Shown here in pieces: positions 36,101 to 43,028 of a DNA stretch of 64,000 bases. The notes under the pieces were generated by a model. It was not told the DNA's origin. It ran no database searches and was given only the letters and a program-made list of their open reading frames with translations. This DNA is from Saccharothrix australiensis. Lineage in GTDB: Bacteria > Actinomycetota > Actinomycetes > Mycobacteriales > Pseudonocardiaceae. The stretch covers positions 4,489,501 to 4,553,500 of the forward strand of contig NZ_RBXO01000001.1 in the NCBI RefSeq assembly GCF_003634935.1, read 5' to 3'. Numbering within the stretch: the first letter of the stretch is position 1; each line of letters starts with the position of its first letter. A program made the position numbers and the translations under genes.

Positions 36101-36500
36101 CGACCTGGACACCGTGTCCCGGTCGGTCGCCGTGCGGTGGACGTTCCACTCCGCCCACGTCGCCGGGGACGGGCCCCGGAACCTGCCCGTGTCGGCGGTC
36201 CGCTTCACCCCCGCGCTGGACCTGGCACAGCGTGCGCCGGCGGGGAAGGTCTTCGCGGTCCCGTTCACGGTCCAGCGCCAGCCCGACTCGGCCGCCGGGC
36301 CGACCCGGCGCCTCGACCTCCAGGTGTCCGTGGACGACGGCGTGACGTGGCGGAAGGCGTCGCACGTCCGCACCGGCGGCTCGGGCGTGGCCCTGGTGCG
36401 GAACCCCGGACCCGGCGGGTTCGTCTCGTTGCGGGCGACGGCCGAGGACACCGCAGGCAACAAGGTCGAGCAGACGATCATGCGGGCCTACCGCACGTGA
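33111..36500 (+). CDS. Large secreted subtilisin-like protease (S8)
   Basis: An 1,129-residue protein. An unusually long arginine-rich n-region (RRLSRTRLSRKNPSRARS...) precedes a hydrophobic signal core (AVLALATVLASSAVPARA). A prodomain of about 150 residues follows, then the S8 domain with Asp248 (IGIIDTGVDDTHPD), His280 (YSGHGTHVAS) and Ser446 (DGTSMAAPHVAG). The oxyanion asparagine is in TATGNDAG. The last 600 residues contain Fn3-like and beta-rich domains and the only other recognisable features are Ig-like repeats. It is probably exported to degrade extracellular protein. An upstream frame exists, but the ATG at 33111 with GGAGAG fits best. Confidence 0.9.
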   Translation: MARRLSRTRLSRKNPSRARSPRARSLRTRLSHAVLALATVLASSAVPARAAPAPAPTSDAGGQEPVRTVRLVTGDRVLVSADGERVSPDPSPARPGMRFVAREVDGHRHVIPVDALPLLAEGRLDPRLFDVTLLVRDGYDRLPDLPLLVTYQDGVPAASAALDRTGLAVTAVSTAARTLAVRQGHDTALSTWDSMVADGGRALRPGVEKVWLDGMSKVSLDVSVPRVGGPAAWAAGYRGAGATIGIIDTGVDDTHPDLVGKVVERVDFTAEDDHVDYSGHGTHVASIAAGTGAAGGGRHTGVAPEARLYVAKVCPRTGGCPQSAVIRAIDWMAAKGVKVVNLSLGSGSSAGQDPVEAAVEAHPGTLFVTATGNDAGLTGSPATAPSALAVGAVDDADRPAAFSNRGTRLDEPAVKPEIAAPGVKITAARATTSAGAGDYVEFDGTSMAAPHVAGAAALLAQRHPDWSAARLKQGLVASAGAGTRAWFATGAGRLDVGRAVTQTASAAPAALSFGLRRFPYGDPVHDTVTYRNDGPAPLDLDLRLDATDAAGAALPAGFLTVDRPRVTVPAGGTATVTVTLDPSVDAPRDTHLGGVLSATADGVSLRTPVTAYLEPEMHTLTIRTIGRDGDPTARAYTYFVSQGDRPGGRPVRHPDGVATIRLPQGRYTFDTLLYDGEWPTGTETMMVAPRIVMDRDQTVTVDVRTAKPLSVTAPRPDAAQTIAEIGFNYRVRGGAWYIGDVLLGTTYERLYAGQVGPDDPDGAIAGSAGTGFLRKDASGSTRNSPYAYNLAWHSRPGTFFTGFDRTFTPADLATTEARYAAAAPGQQATVYTSFRAAWDTRARWLGFRAEFDLPFTRTEHYAATEDVQYEKRFRTSVDGVPDGLEGHEPFRGVAPGRTTRETWNLGVLGPAFRHDPSSAWEDGPTIALSRQGDRLSLVPSLATDSSTHLGDYPTPVATAELTRDGVVIASSKRTVQLDADVPAEEATYRYSVVRATPDLDTVSRSVAVRWTFHSAHVAGDGPRNLPVSAVRFTPALDLAQRAPAGKVFAVPFTVQRQPDSAAGPTRRLDLQVSVDDGVTWRKASHVRTGGSGVALVRNPGPGGFVSLRATAEDTAGNKVEQTIMRAYRT

Positions 36501-36900
36501 CGGGACACCGGTGGCGCTCCGCCCGGGTGGGCGCGGCGCCACCGGCCGCCGGCCCTCGTCGGGGCCCGGCGGACCGGGGGCGGCGGAACCGTGGGGCCGC
36601 CCCCGCTGCCGGGGGTCGTTCCCGCCTGATGGGGAGCGACTCCCGCTCGGGGGGAGGGCGGCGGGGCTCGCGCCGGGAGCCGGTGCGCCGAACCCCGTGC
36701 GGAACCGGCCTCGTGACGGGCCGCCGGACGGGTCGCTTCCGTGATGGCGTGACCACAGGGAGTAGTCCATTCGGTTGTTGTTCCGTTTCACGACCCGGCC
36801 GAGGGGTAATAGTCGGGGAACAGGCCGCTGTCGCGGACCCGCTCCCCCGGACGCGCCCGGCGGCCTCCCTGCGCGGCCGAGGGGCGGAAGGTGGTCGGAC
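36501..36900. other. 400-base gap with an A+T-richer promoter-like stretch
   Basis: The first 240 bases are G-rich without a gene. Around 36760-36820 the sequence turns A+T-richer (CGGTTGTTGTTCCGTTTCACG, GGGGTAATAGTC), the likely promoter of the DegT-like gene at 36901. Confidence 0.45.
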
Positions 36901-38004
36901 ATGGGCGACAGCACACCGGGCACGCTCGTGGACCGGCACGGCGGACCGGTCGCGGAGCGGTCGACCGCCGTGCCCGGCCAGCGGCGACCTCCGGGCGTCG
37001 GTGACCGCGGTCCGATCATCGAGGCGTACGAGCGGCGGTGCGCCGCGCTGGCGAACCGGCGCGGCGCGGTCGCGGTCTCCTCCTCGACGGCGGGGTTCGA
37101 GCTGTGCTGCCGCGCGCTGGGGCTGGCCCCGGACGAGGAGGTGCTGGTGCCGGAGGTCGGCTGGCGGTCCATCGCCGCCGCCGTGCGCACGGTGGGCGCG
37201 AACCCCGGCGTCGTCCCGGTCCGGCGGGACCTCGTGGTCGAGTGGCCCGACGTGCGCGCCCGCCTGGGACCGCGCACCAGGGCGGTGGTCGTCGCGCACG
37301 TGCGCGGTCGGGCGGCGGGCGACGTCGGCCGGATCGCCGAGGGGCTCGCGGAGCGCGGTGTCGCGCTGATCGAGGACTGCTCGCAGGCGTGGGGCGCGCG
37401 TGGCCCGGAAGGCCCGGTGGGTTCGTGCGGTGTCGCGGCGTTCTTCTCCACCCGCACGCCGGGGTCCGCCGCGACCGGCGAGGGCGGTGTGGTCGTGGCG
37501 GACGACCCGGCGCTGCTCGACGCGGTGCGGCACGCGGCGGGCTACCGGGCCTCGACCGCGCCGAGGCTGGACTGGCTGCTCAACCAGCGGATCAGCGAGG
37601 CGTCGGCGGCGCGGGCGCTGCCGCGGGTCCTGCGGCTGGGGGTGGTCGTGGCCGAGCTGCGCGTCACGCAGGCCGCCGCGGCCGCCGTGCTGGCCACCGT
37701 GCCGGACGCGCGCGTCACCGCCGACGGCGCGGGCGCGTCGAACGGCGCCACCGTCGGGGTGTGGCTGCCGGGCGTCGAGCGGTCCCGCGTCGTGGCCGCG
37801 CGGCTGGGCGAGGCGGGCTTCACCGTCTGGCAGCCGGTCGACCACGACCCGGACGGGACCGGGGCGTGGCCGGTGGGTCCGCCCGCGCGCGGTCCCGTCG
37901 ACGTGCGCCGCTACCTCGACATCGCCGTGCCCCGGCTCGACGGGGCCGGCCGCGCCCGGTTCCTGGGCCGGTTGCGGGAGGTGTGCGCGGGGCTGGCTGC
38001 CTGA
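36901..38004 (+). CDS. DegT/StrS aminotransferase-like protein without any lysine
   Basis: A 367-residue protein with the fold-type I layout of sugar aminotransferases (DegT/DnrJ/EryC1/StrS). GAVAVSSSTAGFELCCRALGL holds the cofactor phosphate loop, EVLVPEVGWRS and ALIEDCSQAWGARG the aspartate that contacts the PLP nitrogen, and FFSTRTPGSAATGEGGVVVADD the region of the catalytic lysine. That lysine is absent: neither Lys nor the His of dehydratase relatives such as ColD stands there. Reading the whole frame I find no lysine codon at all. The protein cannot form the normal internal aldimine. It is about 30 residues shorter than usual at the C-terminus. ATG at 36901 after GGAAGGTGG. Confidence 0.8.
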   Translation: MGDSTPGTLVDRHGGPVAERSTAVPGQRRPPGVGDRGPIIEAYERRCAALANRRGAVAVSSSTAGFELCCRALGLAPDEEVLVPEVGWRSIAAAVRTVGANPGVVPVRRDLVVEWPDVRARLGPRTRAVVVAHVRGRAAGDVGRIAEGLAERGVALIEDCSQAWGARGPEGPVGSCGVAAFFSTRTPGSAATGEGGVVVADDPALLDAVRHAAGYRASTAPRLDWLLNQRISEASAARALPRVLRLGVVVAELRVTQAAAAAVLATVPDARVTADGAGASNGATVGVWLPGVERSRVVAARLGEAGFTVWQPVDHDPDGTGAWPVGPPARGPVDVRRYLDIAVPRLDGAGRARFLGRLREVCAGLAA

Positions 38005-38114
38005 ACGGCGGCGGCCCGCCCGCTGCCCGCGACGCGACCCCGGCGCACCACGGCCTGCCGCCCGTCGGACCTCGACGCGGCACCCGCCGCCGCGCACCGG
38101 GCTCGGGTGATCCA

Positions 38115-38385
38115 CCGCCGTCACGACCACCCCGGCGGTACGCGCCCCGAGGCGCACCGCGACCGCCGGCGTCGTGGCACTCCTCGGCGCGACGCTGTTC
38201 GCTGCGCCCGCCCACGCCGCGTCCCCCGCGTCGGGCGAGGCGTCCCTGCCACCCGAACCGGCGTCCACCCCCACCGCGACGGGACCGTCACGACCAAGGT
38301 GACGTCCGACTACGCGAAGTCCCGCGACGCCTCGGTCCGCGCCAAGGCGTGCGACGTGCGCATCGTCGATCCACTCGGGGGATGA
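38115..38385 (+). pseudogene. Decayed small secreted-protein gene
   Basis: One frame reads a signal peptide without a start codon (TAGVVALLGATLFAAPAHAAS, 38154-38219) and stops at about 38300. A second frame then continues VTTKVTSDYAKSRDASVRAK and ACDVRIVDPLGG to a TGA at 38383-38385. Joining them needs one frameshift. The product family is not recognised. The rest of the 38005-38401 gap holds nothing else. Confidence 0.45.
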
Positions 38386-38401
38386 CCCGGAGCGCCGGGC
38401 G

Positions 38402-38863
38402 TCAGCCCCGCGCGTCGGGGTGCAGCAGCCGCTGGGGACCGGAACCACGCGTGCCCAGGCTGTCTCCGGGGTTCAGGACGTAGCAGCGCCGCAGCGACAG
38501 GCACCCGCAGCCGATGCACCCGGTCAACTCGCGCTGCAACTGCTCGATCTCGCGCCGCCGGGCCTCCAGGTGGTCGCTCCACCGCCGCGCGATGCGGTCC
38601 CAGTCGCGCTTGCCCGGCATGTGGTCGTCGGGCAGCGCCGCGAACACCTCGGCCACCTCCGCGAGCGGGATGCCCAGCCGCTTCGCGAACAGCACGAGCG
38701 AGAGGCGGCGCAGGACGTGGCGCGGGTAGCGGCGCTGGTTGCCCGCGGTGCGCACCGAGGAGATCAGGCCCTGCTCCTCGTAGAAGCGCACCGCGGAGGT
38801 CGCCACCCCGGCGCGGCGCGCGAGTTCGCCGATGGTCAGCAACTCGGTGGGGGTACGGGTCAT
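38402..38863 (-). CDS. soxR: SoxR-type redox-sensing MerR regulator
   Basis: A 153-residue MerR-family protein. The N-terminal HTH is LTIGELARRAGVATSAVRFY, then the wing (RRYPRHVLRRLSLVLFAKRLG). A dimerisation helix follows. The [2Fe-2S] motif of SoxR, CIGCGCLSLRRC, sits near residues 119-130. Oxidation of the cluster by redox-active compounds switches on the target promoter. Its divergent neighbour is an MFS pump whose promoter carries a SoxR-like palindrome in a 19-bp spacer, so the pump is the likely target. The ATG at 38863 is used; the frame upstream overlaps that promoter. Confidence 0.92.
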   Translation of the reverse strand: MTRTPTELLTIGELARRAGVATSAVRFYEEQGLISSVRTAGNQRRYPRHVLRRLSLVLFAKRLGIPLAEVAEVFAALPDDHMPGKRDWDRIARRWSDHLEARRREIEQLQRELTGCIGCGCLSLRRCYVLNPGDSLGTRGSGPQRLLHPDARG

Positions 38864-38873
38864 CCGGCGTCCC

Positions 38874-38904
38874 TTGACTTCAAGTCGGCTTGAAGTCCTA
38901 GCGT
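38874..38904 (+). promoter_or_regulatory. SoxR-controlled promoter with 19-bp spacer
   Basis: A -35 box TTGACT (38874-38879) and a -10 box TAGCGT (38899-38904) are 19 bp apart, the overlong spacing typical of MerR/SoxR promoters. The 22-bp palindrome GACTTCAAGTC/GGCTTGAAGTC (38876-38897) fills the spacer and resembles the SoxR box CCTCAAGT-n2-ACTTGAGG. The GTG of the MFS gene lies 9 bases after the -10 box, so the transcript is probably leaderless. Confidence 0.8.
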
Positions 38905-38912
38905 AGCCCGCC

Positions 38913-40325
38913 GTGACCGGATCACCTTCGGAAGCCCCACCGCCGCCTGCGGGCGCGACCGGCCGCTGGGCCGAGCTGTTCTCCGCGCGCCACCTCGCCA
39001 CCGTGCTGGTCCTCGCGGGCGGCGTCGCGCTCTACGCGATGAACCTCTACTTCACGGCCGCGCTCATGCCGTCGATCGTCGCGGACATCGGCGGCGACCG
39101 GTACTACGCCTGGGTCGCGACCGGTTTCCTCATGGCGGCCGTGATCGCGTCCATGCTCGTCAGCCGGGTGCTCGGGTCGTGGGGCGCGTCGGGCGCGTAC
39201 CTCGCGGGCTTCCTGGTGTTCGCCGCCGGGGCCGCGATCAACGCCCTGAGCCCCACGATGGAGGTCCTCATCGCGGGACGCGTCGTGCAGGGCTTCGGCG
39301 GCGGCCTGCTGGCGGGGCTCGGCTACGCCGTCATCCGGACCGCGCTGCCGGACCGGCTCTGGGGCCGTGCGGCCGGGCTCGTGTCCGCGATGTGGGGCGT
39401 CGGGACGCTCGTCGGCCCGGCCCTGGGCGGGCTGTTCGCCGAGCTGGACGCCTGGCCGTGGGCGTACGGGCTGCTGGTCGCGGTGGCGCTCCTGCTGGCC
39501 GTGCCCGCCCGGCGCGCCCTGCCGCGCGAAGTGGTGCGGTCCGCCGGGCGGGCGCCCGTCCCGGTGGTGCCGCTCGTGCTGCTGACGCTCGCGGCCAGCG
39601 CGTTCAGCCTCAGCTCCGCGGTGCCGCCCGGCCCCGCGACGGCCGTCGCCCTCGGCGCGGGCGCCGTGCTGCTCGCCGTGTTCCTGGTCGTCGAGGCGAA
39701 GGGGTCGGTGAGCGTGCTGCCGCGGCTGACCTACCTGCGCGGCACGTCCCTGAAGTGGGTGTACCTCACGGTCGCGGCCCTGTGCGCGGGCGTGATGACG
39801 GAGAACTTCATCCCGCTGTTCGGGCAGCGCCTCGGCGGCCTGCCGCCGTTCGCCGCCGGCCTGCTCGGCGCGGCGCTCTCGGTCGGGTGGGTCGTGGCCC
39901 AGCTGTTCAGCGTCAACCTCGGACCGCGCGGCGCGCGGCGCGCGATCCGGGTCGCGCCGCCGGTGCTGACCGGCGGCCTGGTCGCCTACGGCCTCGCGCA
40001 GGCCGACCAGGCGGGCACCGGCCTCGTGGTCGCGTGGGCGGTGGTGCTGCTCGTCGCGGGCACCGGCATCGGGCTCGCCTTCCCGCACCTGAGCGTCGCG
40101 GCGATGAGCAGCACGGAGGACCCGGCGGAGGGCGCGAAGGCCGCCGCCGCCCTCAACACGACCCAGCTGATCGCCTACGCCGTGACCTCGGCGATCGCCG
40201 GCACGCTCCTCACGCTCGGTGGCGCGTCGCTGGTCGACGCGGCGCGCCTGATGACCCTCGGCATCGCGGTCCTCACGGCGCTGGGGGTGGTGGCGTCGCT
40301 GCTCGCGACGCGACGGCGAGCGTGA
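38913..40325 (+). CDS. MFS drug-efflux-type transporter
   Basis: A 470-residue major facilitator protein with about 12-14 membrane helices. It has the DHA2-like early segment (LYFTAALMPSIVADIGG) and the antiporter motif C region (GRVVQGFGGGLLAGLGYAVI followed by WGVGTLVGPALGGLF). It would expel small, possibly redox-active compounds by proton antiport. The GTG at 38913 is 9 bases from the -10 box of a SoxR-type promoter and has no ribosome binding site. Control by SoxR matches actinobacterial regulons, in which SoxR governs pumps and oxidoreductases rather than SoxS. The substrate is unknown. Confidence 0.88.
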   Translation: MTGSPSEAPPPPAGATGRWAELFSARHLATVLVLAGGVALYAMNLYFTAALMPSIVADIGGDRYYAWVATGFLMAAVIASMLVSRVLGSWGASGAYLAGFLVFAAGAAINALSPTMEVLIAGRVVQGFGGGLLAGLGYAVIRTALPDRLWGRAAGLVSAMWGVGTLVGPALGGLFAELDAWPWAYGLLVAVALLLAVPARRALPREVVRSAGRAPVPVVPLVLLTLAASAFSLSSAVPPGPATAVALGAGAVLLAVFLVVEAKGSVSVLPRLTYLRGTSLKWVYLTVAALCAGVMTENFIPLFGQRLGGLPPFAAGLLGAALSVGWVVAQLFSVNLGPRGARRAIRVAPPVLTGGLVAYGLAQADQAGTGLVVAWAVVLLVAGTGIGLAFPHLSVAAMSSTEDPAEGAKAAAALNTTQLIAYAVTSAIAGTLLTLGGASLVDAARLMTLGIAVLTALGVVASLLATRRRA

Positions 40326-40405
40326 CCGCGAGCAGGACCGCCGGCACGCAGGGCGCGGAGGGCGGTCGGTCGGGTCGCTCGGGCCGGTGGCGGGTTGGCC
40401 GACCG

Positions 40406-40466
40406 GCAGGTCGTCGGGGTCGGCGGTCGGCGGGTCGTCGGGGTCGGCGGTCGGCGGGTCGGCGGG
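40406..40466. repeat. 24-bp tandem repeat, about 2.5 copies
   Basis: The unit GCGGGTCGTCGGGGTCGGCG-GTCG occurs at 40406-40429 (one mismatch) and 40430-40453. A partial third unit follows before a hairpin. It lies in the gap between the convergent MFS and globin genes. Confidence 0.8.
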
Positions 40467-40515
40467 ACGAGGCCGAGGGCGGGCGCGGGTCAGCCGCCCT
40501 CGGCCTCGTCCCGCC
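40461..40515. terminator. 22-bp perfect stem with one arm inside the globin gene
   Basis: GGCGGGACGAGGCCGAGGGCGG (arms 40461-40482) pairs perfectly with 40494-40515. The right arm encodes the globin C-terminus (DEAEGG), and the stop codon lies in the loop. A two-way terminator between convergent genes is inferred. Confidence 0.8.
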
Positions 40516-40921
40516 GCCGGATGGTGACCAGTTCGCTCGGGTCGCCCCGGTCCAGGCGGCGGACCATCGACCGGGCGATGCGCTCCGCCTGCTCCTTGGC
40601 CAAGTCCGCCGCCGCGCCCGCGAACAGCTCGTCGACGGTGGCGACCCACAGCGCCAGCCACCGCGCGAAGTGCTCGGCCGTCAGCGGTGCGCGCTCGTGC
40701 AGCCCGACGTGCACGCGCAGCAGGTTCCGCCGGTACGTGCCCGCCCGGAACAGCACCGTCTCCCAGAAGTCCGCCATCACCGGCAGGTGCGCCGCCAGGT
40801 CCAGCCGGGCCACGTCGCGGAAGACCGGCCCGAGCAGCCCGTCCTCGAAGGCGCGCCGGTAGAACCCGGTCACCACGGCCAGCACGTCCGCCCGGTCGGC
40901 CAGGTCGCGCCGCGCCGTCAC
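40490..40921 (-). CDS. Group III truncated hemoglobin
   Basis: A 143-residue globin of the 2-on-2 group III type. Landmarks are VTGFYRRAFEDGLLGPVF, HLPVMADFWETVLF with the distal-side region, and LLRVHVGLHERAPLTAEHF, where a histidine is the proximal heme ligand. A helix follows (WLALWVATVDELFAG). Such globins handle oxygen or nitric oxide. Its GTG overlaps the stop of the NsrR-like gene (GTGA), so regulator and globin are coupled. The overlap decides the start over longer upstream frames. Nitric oxide detoxification is the likely job. Confidence 0.87.
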   Translation of the reverse strand: MTARRDLADRADVLAVVTGFYRRAFEDGLLGPVFRDVARLDLAAHLPVMADFWETVLFRAGTYRRNLLRVHVGLHERAPLTAEHFARWLALWVATVDELFAGAAADLAKEQAERIARSMVRRLDRGDPSELVTIRRRDEAEGG

Positions 40922-41367
40922 GGCGTGCCGCCCGGACGGCGCGGTCCCGGCACGAGGTCGAGCAGCACGGGACCCGCGGGTTCGGCGAGCAGTTCGCCCA
41001 CGGTCACCGCGTCGAGCGCGGCCAGGAACGCGAGCTGGGCCGTGCGCAACGCGCCGCGCAGGTGGCAGCCGCCGCGCAGCGGGCACGGCGGACCCTCGCA
41101 GTCCACGACCTCACCGTCGCCCTCCAGCGCCCGCACGACCGCGCCGACCGAGGTGGCCGCCGCACCGTCCGGCAGGCCGACCCCTCCGTCCCGGCCGCGG
41201 GTGGTGGCGACGAAACCGTTGCGCTGGAGGCGTTGCACGACCTTGGCGAGGTGGTTGCGCGGCACGCCGAGCGCGGCGGAGAGCTGGTCGACGGTGAGCC
41301 GCCCGTCACCGGAGGCGAGCAGCATCACGACGCGCAGCGCGATGTCCGTCGACCTGAGCAGGTGCAT
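40918..41367 (-). CDS. nsrR: NsrR-type Rrf2 family nitric-oxide-sensing regulator
   Basis: A 149-residue Rrf2 protein. The winged helix covers residues 1-65 (LRSTDIALRVVMLLASG, RNHLAKVVQRLQRNGFV). The three cysteines Cys90, Cys95 and Cys101 (DCEGPPCPLRGGCHL) have the C-x4-C-x5-C spacing of NsrR, which binds an iron-sulfur cluster that reacts with NO. The downstream coupled gene is a truncated hemoglobin, which supports the NsrR call. A separate flavohemoglobin gene at 60432 may be another target. ATG at 41367; the divergent gene starts 82 bases away. Confidence 0.88.
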   Translation of the reverse strand: MHLLRSTDIALRVVMLLASGDGRLTVDQLSAALGVPRNHLAKVVQRLQRNGFVATTRGRDGGVGLPDGAAATSVGAVVRALEGDGEVVDCEGPPCPLRGGCHLRGALRTAQLAFLAALDAVTVGELLAEPAGPVLLDLVPGPRRPGGTP

Positions 41368-41448
41368 GGCCCCACCCTAACCCGAAGAGGTATTGTCCAG
41401 TCCTGTTTCCGACCGGTCGGGTCCGGCCGGGGCGAGAGCGAGGTCCGA

Positions 41449-41643
41449 GTGGCGGTGCGGTCCGAGGAGGAGGGCGACCCGGCGGCGGACGTCCGGCGGG
41501 AGCACGGCGGTGGCGGTGAGCCGGCGTGCTGGCTGTCGCGGGTGTGCCCGGAGTGCGGCGCGCTGGCCGAGGGCGAGCCGGCGGCGGCGTGCCCGCGCTG
41601 CGGCGCGGTCCTGGACCCGGACCAGGACGGCGGCGCGCGGTGA
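41449..41643 (+). CDS. Small zinc-ribbon protein
   Basis: A 64-residue acidic protein ending in a CPECG (about residue 33) and CPRCG (about 48) pair, the classic double knuckle that binds one zinc ion. No other domain. GAGG sits 6 bases before the GTG at 41449. It is divergent from nsrR, so it may share the NO-controlled promoter region. Its stop overlaps the start of a broken membrane-protein gene (GTGA). That suggests the pair were once co-translated. Function unknown. Confidence 0.65.
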   Translation: MAVRSEEEGDPAADVRREHGGGGEPACWLSRVCPECGALAEGEPAAACPRCGAVLDPDQDGGAR

Positions 41644-41771
41644 CCCCCGCCGCCGCCGTGGGCGTCGCCTGACTGTGGCTGGGCATGGTGCCGGCGATCT
41701 CGTTCCCGGAAGCGCCGCTGAAGTTCCGCGCGCCGGCGGTGCTGCGCGTGCTCGCCCTGGCGGCGCTGTGA
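41640..41771 (+). pseudogene. Truncated membrane-protein gene with in-frame TGA
   Basis: From the GTG at 41640 one frame reads VTPAAAVGVA, then TGA (41670-41672). It then continues LWLGMVPAISFPEAPLKFRAP and AVLRVLALAAL to a second stop at 41769. The LGM...AIS..EAPLKFRAP string matches the first helix of a widespread small membrane-protein family. The rest of that family, about 100 residues, is missing. Nonsense mutation plus truncation makes it a pseudogene. Confidence 0.6.
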
Positions 41772-41792
41772 CGGCGGCCGGTTGCGGCACCG

Positions 41793-43028
41793 TCAGCCGG
41801 CCGCCAGCGCGGTGAGCGGGACGGAGGTGTCGGCGAGGCGGTCGACGTCCACCGGCCGCCCGTCGCCGATCAGCTCGCGCACCGCGCCGAGGCCCTCGTC
41901 CCAGCTGTTCACGTGCATGCCCGCCACGACCCGGTCGCCGGTCAGCCAGAACGAGTGGAAGACCCGGCTTCCGACGTCACCGCGCACGACCACGCGGTCG
42001 TAACCGCCCGGACTGAACCAGCCGGCGAACTCCATGCCCACGTCGTACTGGTCGGAGAAGAAGTACGGCAGGTCGTCGTGCACGACCTCCCGGCCCAGCA
42101 TGGACTTCGCCGCGGCCTGGCCGCCGTTCAGGGCGTTGGCCCAGTGCTCCACCCGCAGCCGCCTGCCGTACCGGGTGCTCGGGCCGGAGGCGACGTCGCC
42201 CGCCGCGTACACGTCCGGGTCGGAGGTGCGCAGCGCGGCGTCGACCACGACGCCGTCGTCCACGGCCAGCCCGGCGAGTTCGGCGAGCCCGGTGTTCGGG
42301 CGGACGCCGACGCCGACCACGGCGGCGTCGGCGGGCAGGACGACGCCGTCGGCGAGGGCCACGCCCGTGAGCCGCTCGTCGCCCCCGAAGGCGGTGACGT
42401 GGTTGCCGAACCGGAAGTCGACCCCGTGCGCGCGGTGGAGCCCGGCGAAGAAGCCGCCCATCTCGGGGCCCAGCGCGGCGTGCAGCGGGGTCGCGGCGGG
42501 CTCCACCACCGTGACCGCGCAGTCCCGCTGCCGCGCGGCGGCGGCGACCTCCAGACCGATCCACCCCGCGCCCGCGACGACGACCCGGCTGCCGGGGGTC
42601 AACGCCGCGCGCAGCCGGTCGGCCTGGTCGAGGCGGCGCAGGTAGTGCACGCCGGGCAGGTCGTCACCCGGCACGGGCAGGCGGCGCGGTGACGACCCGG
42701 TGGCCAGCAGCAGCTTGGTGTAGCCGACGTGGCCGCCGTCGGCGAGCGCGACCCGGCGGGCGGCCCGGTCCAGGCCGGTCACCCGCAGCCCGAGCCGCAG
42801 GTCGACCTCGTTCTCCTCGTACCACCGCGCGTCGTGCACGTGGGTCTCGGCGCGTCCCTGGTCGCCGAGCAGGTAGCCCTTGGACAGGGGCGGGCGCTCG
42901 TAGGGGCGCTCGGCCTCGTCGCCGAGGAGGACCACCCGTCCGGTGAAGCCCTCCTCGCGCAGCGCCTGCGCCGCCTTCGCGCCGGCCAGTCCGGCTCCGA
43001 CGATGACGAACACCTCAGGGGTGGCCAC
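41793..43028 (-). CDS. FAD-dependent ferredoxin/rubredoxin-type reductase
   Basis: A 411-residue flavoprotein. FAD motif FVIVGAGLAGAKAAQALREE at the N-terminus, RPPLSK, and the ATG loop LLLATGSSPRRLP. The NAD motif is VVVAGAGWIGLEVAAAARQ, the second FAD motif is DVYAAGDVAS, and a reductase C-terminal domain begins about 320. It passes electrons from NAD(P)H to a ferredoxin or rubredoxin, usually for a P450 or oxygenase. No such partner lies next to it. The zinc-ribbon protein nearby is not a rubredoxin, since its CPECG/CPRCG pair lacks rubredoxin spacing. GTG at 43028 with GAGGAG 5 bases upstream. Confidence 0.88.
   Translation of the reverse strand: MATPEVFVIVGAGLAGAKAAQALREEGFTGRVVLLGDEAERPYERPPLSKGYLLGDQGRAETHVHDARWYEENEVDLRLGLRVTGLDRAARRVALADGGHVGYTKLLLATGSSPRRLPVPGDDLPGVHYLRRLDQADRLRAALTPGSRVVVAGAGWIGLEVAAAARQRDCAVTVVEPAATPLHAALGPEMGGFFAGLHRAHGVDFRFGNHVTAFGGDERLTGVALADGVVLPADAAVVGVGVRPNTGLAELAGLAVDDGVVVDAALRTSDPDVYAAGDVASGPSTRYGRRLRVEHWANALNGGQAAAKSMLGREVVHDDLPYFFSDQYDVGMEFAGWFSPGGYDRVVVRGDVGSRVFHSFWLTGDRVVAGMHVNSWDEGLGAVRELIGDGRPVDVDRLADTSVPLTALAAG

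Noticed and set aside
31046..37369. 2,107-codon plus-strand frame
   Set aside because: It lies opposite the LuxR regulator and across the subtilase in a different frame. G+C-rich DNA rarely has stops, and no domain is present.
32481..37457. 1,658-codon minus-strand frame opposite the subtilase
   Set aside because: Antisense shadow. The plus strand has the complete catalytic triad of a protease.
41449..41643. Zinc-ribbon protein as a rubredoxin partner for the neighbouring reductase
   Set aside because: The two CPxCG motifs are too close together and the protein lacks the aromatic core residues of rubredoxins.
41670..41672. TGA as a selenocysteine codon
   Set aside because: No selenoprotein family has Sec at this place, no SECIS-like hairpin follows closely, and the frame is truncated soon after.
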